Origin: Alphaproteobacteria bacterium
Lineage (GTDB): Bacteria; Pseudomonadota; Alphaproteobacteria; ATCC43930; CGMCC-115725
Assembly (NCBI GenBank): GCA_030039815.1
Contig: JASHUW010000243.1
Location: 1 to 6,649 of the forward strand
Length of the DNA stretch: 6,649 nt
Direction of reading: 5' to 3'
Shown: positions 3,823 to 6,649 of the stretch, piece after piece
Numbering within the stretch: position 1 is the stretch's first letter
How the letters are laid out: every line of letters begins with the position of its first letter
The notes under the pieces: generated by a model
The model's database searches: none
Seen by the model: the letters and a program-made list of their open reading frames with translations, nothing else
What the model was told of the DNA's origin: nothing
Position numbers and translations under genes: made by a program

Positions 3823-6596
3823 TTGTCGTCCCCCTCTTCGCTCTCGCCTGCCGCGTCGCCGTTTTCCCCATTTTCTTCGGCGGCGACTTCGGGCAGTCGC
3901 GCTACCGATACCACGCGCTCGCCCTCGCCCACGCGGAAAATCACCACGCCGGCGCTGCCGCGCCGCGCGATGCGGATGTCGTCGACCGGGCAGCGGATCA
4001 CCATGCCGCCATCGGTGACCAGCATGATCTGGTCCTTGGCCCCGACCGGGAAGACCGCGACGACCGCATCGCTGCGCCGGGTGAGGTCCATGTTGTTGAT
4101 GCCCTGGCCGCCGCGCCCGGTAATGCGATAGCCATAGGCCGAGCTGCGCACGCCGAAGCCTTTTTCCGTGACGCTGAGGAGGAATTCCTCGCGCGCCGCA
4201 AGATCGAGGAATTGCTCTTCGGAAATCACCGCCTCGCCGGCAGCTCCATTGCCGTTTTCGCCGTCATCGGCTTCGGGCGGCAACTCGTCGTCGCCATTTT
4301 GGCGCCGCCGCTCGTTGGCGAGCTTCGAATAGGCGTCGCGGGTCTCGGGCGACACTTCCTCGTGCCGCAGGATCGACATCGAGATCACCTGGTCGTCGCC
4401 CAAGAGGCGGATGCCGCGGACGCCAACCGACGAGCGGCCGGCAAACACGCGAACGTCCTCGACCGGGAAGCGGATCGCCTTGCCGTTCTTGGTGGCGAGC
4501 AGAACATCGTCGTCGACGCCGCAAGGCGCGACCGCGATCAGGCGGTCGTCGGCATCCTCGCCCTCGAATTTCATCGCGATCTTGCCGTTGGCGCGGACAT
4601 CGACGAAGTCCGACATCGCGTTGCGCCGGACATAGCCCGATGCGGTCGCAAACATCACGGTCAGCGCGCCCCAATCCTCCTCGTCCTCGGGGAGCGGCAT
4701 CACGGTCGAGATCGTCTCGCCTTCGCCGAGCGGCAGCAGATTGATCATCGGCCGGCCGCGCGCCTGCGGCGTGCCGAGCGGCAGGCGGTAGACCTTGAGC
4801 TTGTAGACCCGCCCGGTCGAGGTGAAGAACAGCATTGGCGCGAGGGTCGAGGCGACAAAGACCTGGCTGAGGAAATCTTCCTCGCGGATCGCCATGCCGG
4901 CGCGGCCGCGGCCGCCGCGACGCTGCGCGCGGTAGGTCGAGAGCGGCACGCGCTTGATGTAGCCCGCGTGGCTGACGGTGACGACCATGTCCTCACGCTG
5001 GATCAGCGCCTCGATGTCGGCCTCGAACTCGACATCCTCGATCTGCGTGAGGCGGGGGGTGGCGAACTGCTCCTTGATCGCCACCAGCTCGCCGCGCAGC
5101 ACCTCGATCAGCTTCTCGGGCGAGCGCAGGATTTCGAGATGGCCGGCGATCTCCCTGACCAGTTCCTGCAGCTCTTCGGCGATCTTGTCGCGTTCGAGAC
5201 CGGTGAGGCGCTGCAGGCGCAAATCGAGGATCGCGCGCGCCTGGGCGTCGGAAAGCTGATAGTTGCCGTCGGCGTCGGCCGAGGCCTCTTCGCCGACCAG
5301 GGCCAAGAGCGGCGCCACGTCGCGCACCGGCCAGCGCCGGCCGATCAGGGCGGCGCGCGCCTCCGTCGGATCGGCCGCGCTGCGGATGAGCGCGATGATC
5401 TCGTCGATGCTGCCGACCGCGACCAGGAGCCCGACCAGGATGTGCGCCCGCTCACGCGCCTTGTTGAGCAGGTAGGTCGTGCGCCGGGTGATGACCTCTT
5501 CGCGAAACGCCACAAAGGCGACGACGATGTCGCGCAGGCTCAGCAGCTCCGGCCGTCCGCCGTTGATGGCGAGCATGTTGACGCCGAAGCTCGTCTGCAG
5601 CGCCGTATGCCGATAGAGCTGGTTCAGCACGATGTCGGGATCGGCCTCGCGCTTGATCTCGATGACGATGCGCAATCCTTCGCGGTCGCTTTCGTCGCGC
5701 AGCGCGGCGATGCCCTCGACCGTCTTGTCGTGCACCGTCTCGGCGATGCGCTCGACGAGCTTCGCCTTGTTCACCTGGTAGGGAATCTCGGTGAAGACGA
5801 TCGCCTCGCGACCGTGGATTTCCTCCATATGGCTCTTGCCGCGCAACACGACCGCACCGCGACCGGTCTTGTAGGCGGCGTGCGAGCCGGCGCGGCCGAC
5901 GATGATCCCGCCAGTCGGAAAATCGGGCGCCGGCACATGCTCCATAAGCTCTTCGACGGTGATCGCCCGGTTGTCGAGATAGGCGCAGCAGGCGTCGATG
6001 ACCTCGCCGAGATTGTGCGTCGGGATGTTGGTCGCCATGCCGACGGCGATGCCCTGCGCACCGTTGACGAGCAGGTTCGGGTAGCCGGCCGGCAGGACCT
6101 TCGGCTCCTGCTCGGTCTCGTCGTAGTTGGGCTGGAAATCGACGGTGTCGTTTTCGAGATCGCTGAGCAGCGTGTCAGCGACGCGCGCCAGCCGCGCTTC
6201 GGTGTAGCGCTCTGCCGCCGGCGCGTCACCGTCCATCGAGCCGAAATTGCCCTGCCCGTCGACAAGCCTGACGCGCATCGAGAAATCCTGCGCCATCCGC
6301 ACCATCGCGTCGTAGATCGCGAGGTTGCCGTGCGGGTGGTACTTGCCCATCACGTCGCCGGTGATGCGCGCCGATTTGCGGTAGGCGCGGTTCCACAGAT
6401 TGCCGTTGACCTGCATTGAATAGAGGATGCGGCGGTGCACCGGCTTCAAGCCGTCGCGCACATCCGGCAGCGCCCGCGCCACGATCACGCTCATCGCGTA
6501 ATCGAGGTAGGAGCGGCGCATCTCCTCTTCGATCGTGATCTGAGTGATATCGGGCCCGATCGGCGGCTGGCCCGGCGGGACGGCGGTAACGGCCAA
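3819..6596 (-). CDS. gyrA: DNA gyrase subunit A (GyrA)
   Basis: GyrA carries the DNA breakage and reunion activity of gyrase, which with GyrB introduces negative supercoils using ATP. The protein has 925 residues. ITIEEEMRRSYLDYAMSVIV (20-39) opens the winged-helix and tower region. The active-site tyrosine is Tyr131 in AERYTEARL, equivalent to Tyr122 of E. coli. The GyrA box QRRGGRG begins at Gln558, which marks gyrase and not topoisomerase IV ParC. The beta-pinwheel C-terminal domain follows, with a hydrophilic acidic insert at about 764-794 and an acidic tail ending EESEGDDK-like, both common in alphaproteobacteria. The quinolone-determining region reads HPHGNLAIYD (87-96), with Asn91 and Leu92 where E. 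coli has Asp82 and Ser83. The start is TTG at 6596: an in-frame TGA lies six codons upstream, GGAG sits 6 bases before the TTG, and the next Met (26) would cut off conserved residues. It is followed by coaD with a 4-base overlap. Confidence 0.97.
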   Translation of the reverse strand: MAVTAVPPGQPPIGPDITQITIEEEMRRSYLDYAMSVIVARALPDVRDGLKPVHRRILYSMQVNGNLWNRAYRKSARITGDVMGKYHPHGNLAIYDAMVRMAQDFSMRVRLVDGQGNFGSMDGDAPAAERYTEARLARVADTLLSDLENDTVDFQPNYDETEQEPKVLPAGYPNLLVNGAQGIAVGMATNIPTHNLGEVIDACCAYLDNRAITVEELMEHVPAPDFPTGGIIVGRAGSHAAYKTGRGAVVLRGKSHMEEIHGREAIVFTEIPYQVNKAKLVERIAETVHDKTVEGIAALRDESDREGLRIVIEIKREADPDIVLNQLYRHTALQTSFGVNMLAINGGRPELLSLRDIVVAFVAFREEVITRRTTYLLNKARERAHILVGLLVAVGSIDEIIALIRSAADPTEARAALIGRRWPVRDVAPLLALVGEEASADADGNYQLSDAQARAILDLRLQRLTGLERDKIAEELQELVREIAGHLEILRSPEKLIEVLRGELVAIKEQFATPRLTQIEDVEFEADIEALIQREDMVVTVSHAGYIKRVPLSTYRAQRRGGRGRAGMAIREEDFLSQVFVASTLAPMLFFTSTGRVYKLKVYRLPLGTPQARGRPMINLLPLGEGETISTVMPLPEDEEDWGALTVMFATASGYVRRNAMSDFVDVRANGKIAMKFEGEDADDRLIAVAPCGVDDDVLLATKNGKAIRFPVEDVRVFAGRSSVGVRGIRLLGDDQVISMSILRHEEVSPETRDAYSKLANERRRQNGDDELPPEADDGENGNGAAGEAVISEEQFLDLAAREEFLLSVTEKGFGVRSSAYGYRITGRGGQGINNMDLTRRSDAVVAVFPVGAKDQIMLVTDGGMVIRCPVDDIRIARRGSAGVVIFRVGEGERVVSVARLPEVAAEENGENGDAAGESEEGDDK
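3830..3837 (-). promoter_or_regulatory. Ribosome binding site for coaD inside the gyrA end
   Basis: The minus strand reads AGAGGGGG within the last gyrA codons, 7 bases before the coaD GTG at 3822. It supports the GTG start and coupling of coaD to gyrA translation. Confidence 0.6.
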
Positions 6597-6602
6597 AGAC
6601 GG

Positions 6603-6606
6603 CTCC
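6603..6606 (-). promoter_or_regulatory. Ribosome binding site deciding the TTG start of gyrA
   Basis: GGAG on the minus strand, 6 bases before TTG 6596. With the in-frame stop at 6612-6614 it leaves the TTG as the only start that keeps the conserved GyrA N-terminus. Confidence 0.6.
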
Positions 6607-6649
6607 GAGGGTCACATGCGAAGCAAAATCGCGGCCGAGCCGGTGAGCG

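Noticed and set aside
3265..4131. A 288-codon plus-strand frame across coaD and the gyrA end
   Set aside because: It runs antisense to two well-supported genes and has no motif of its own.
4212..6419. A 735-codon open frame on the plus strand, antisense to gyrA
   Set aside because: It lies wholly inside gyrA, its translation is low in complexity (rich in Arg, Asp, Ala, His, Val) and shows no known domain. Long antisense frames are expected opposite GC-rich genes with strong third-position bias.
3819..6596. ParC (topoisomerase IV subunit A) instead of GyrA
   Set aside because: The GyrA box QRRGGRG is intact at residue 558, and the full pinwheel domain with acidic tail fits GyrA.
6616..6649. 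Possible start of a divergent plus-strand gene, ATG at 6616 with GAGGG 4 bases upstream
   Set aside because: Only 11 codons are visible before the edge and there are only 19 bases between it and the gyrA start, so a divergent promoter pair would not fit well. It may be chance. The minus strand is also open here to the TGA at 6612-6614, so an upstream gene ending there is equally possible.

Overview
The window looks like chromosome from a GC-rich alphaproteobacterium. The evidence is the conserved gyrA-coaD gene pair, an alphaproteobacterial style of GyrA (acidic insert in the C-terminal domain plus an acidic tail), and a perfect CtrA-type site (TTAA-N7-TTAA) in front of a response regulator gene. 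I cannot name the order or genus. I see no mobile element, CRISPR array, rRNA or tRNA, and base use is even across the genes, so this reads as ordinary chromosome and not an island.

Layout, left to right. At 1-250 (minus) is the N-terminal part of a response regulator that runs off the left edge. The 134-base gap upstream of it holds the CtrA-like site (314-328) and an AT-rich imperfect palindrome (365-383). At 385-624 (minus) is a 79-residue protein of unknown function with a strong ribosome binding site. The next gap (625-808) has no gene but holds several short inverted repeats. At 809-1744 (minus) is a ten-helix EamA/DMT-family transporter. A 108-base divergent intergenic region follows, carrying two ACCGGT palindromes exactly 22 bp apart. 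At 1853-3307 (plus) is an FAD-dependent oxygenase of the HpaB family. It meets coaD (3304-3822, minus) tail to tail with overlapping stop codons. coaD in turn overlaps the end of gyrA (3819-6596, minus) by 4 bases.

How the genes relate. gyrA (DNA gyrase subunit A) and coaD (phosphopantetheine adenylyltransferase, coenzyme A synthesis) form a translationally coupled housekeeping pair read leftward. The HpaB-like oxygenase and the EamA transporter are divergent and share one promoter region, so a common regulator is possible but unproven. No flavin reductase partner for the oxygenase lies in the window.

The most notable sequence-level points are three. The quinolone-determining region of GyrA reads Gly-Asn-Leu-Ala where most GyrA proteins have Gly-Asp-Ser-Ala, equivalent to D82N plus S83L in E. 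coli numbering. The CtrA-type site lies upstream of the response regulator. The HpaB-family oxygenase has a Tyr-to-His change at a substrate-contacting position. I found no convincing new multi-gene system here.
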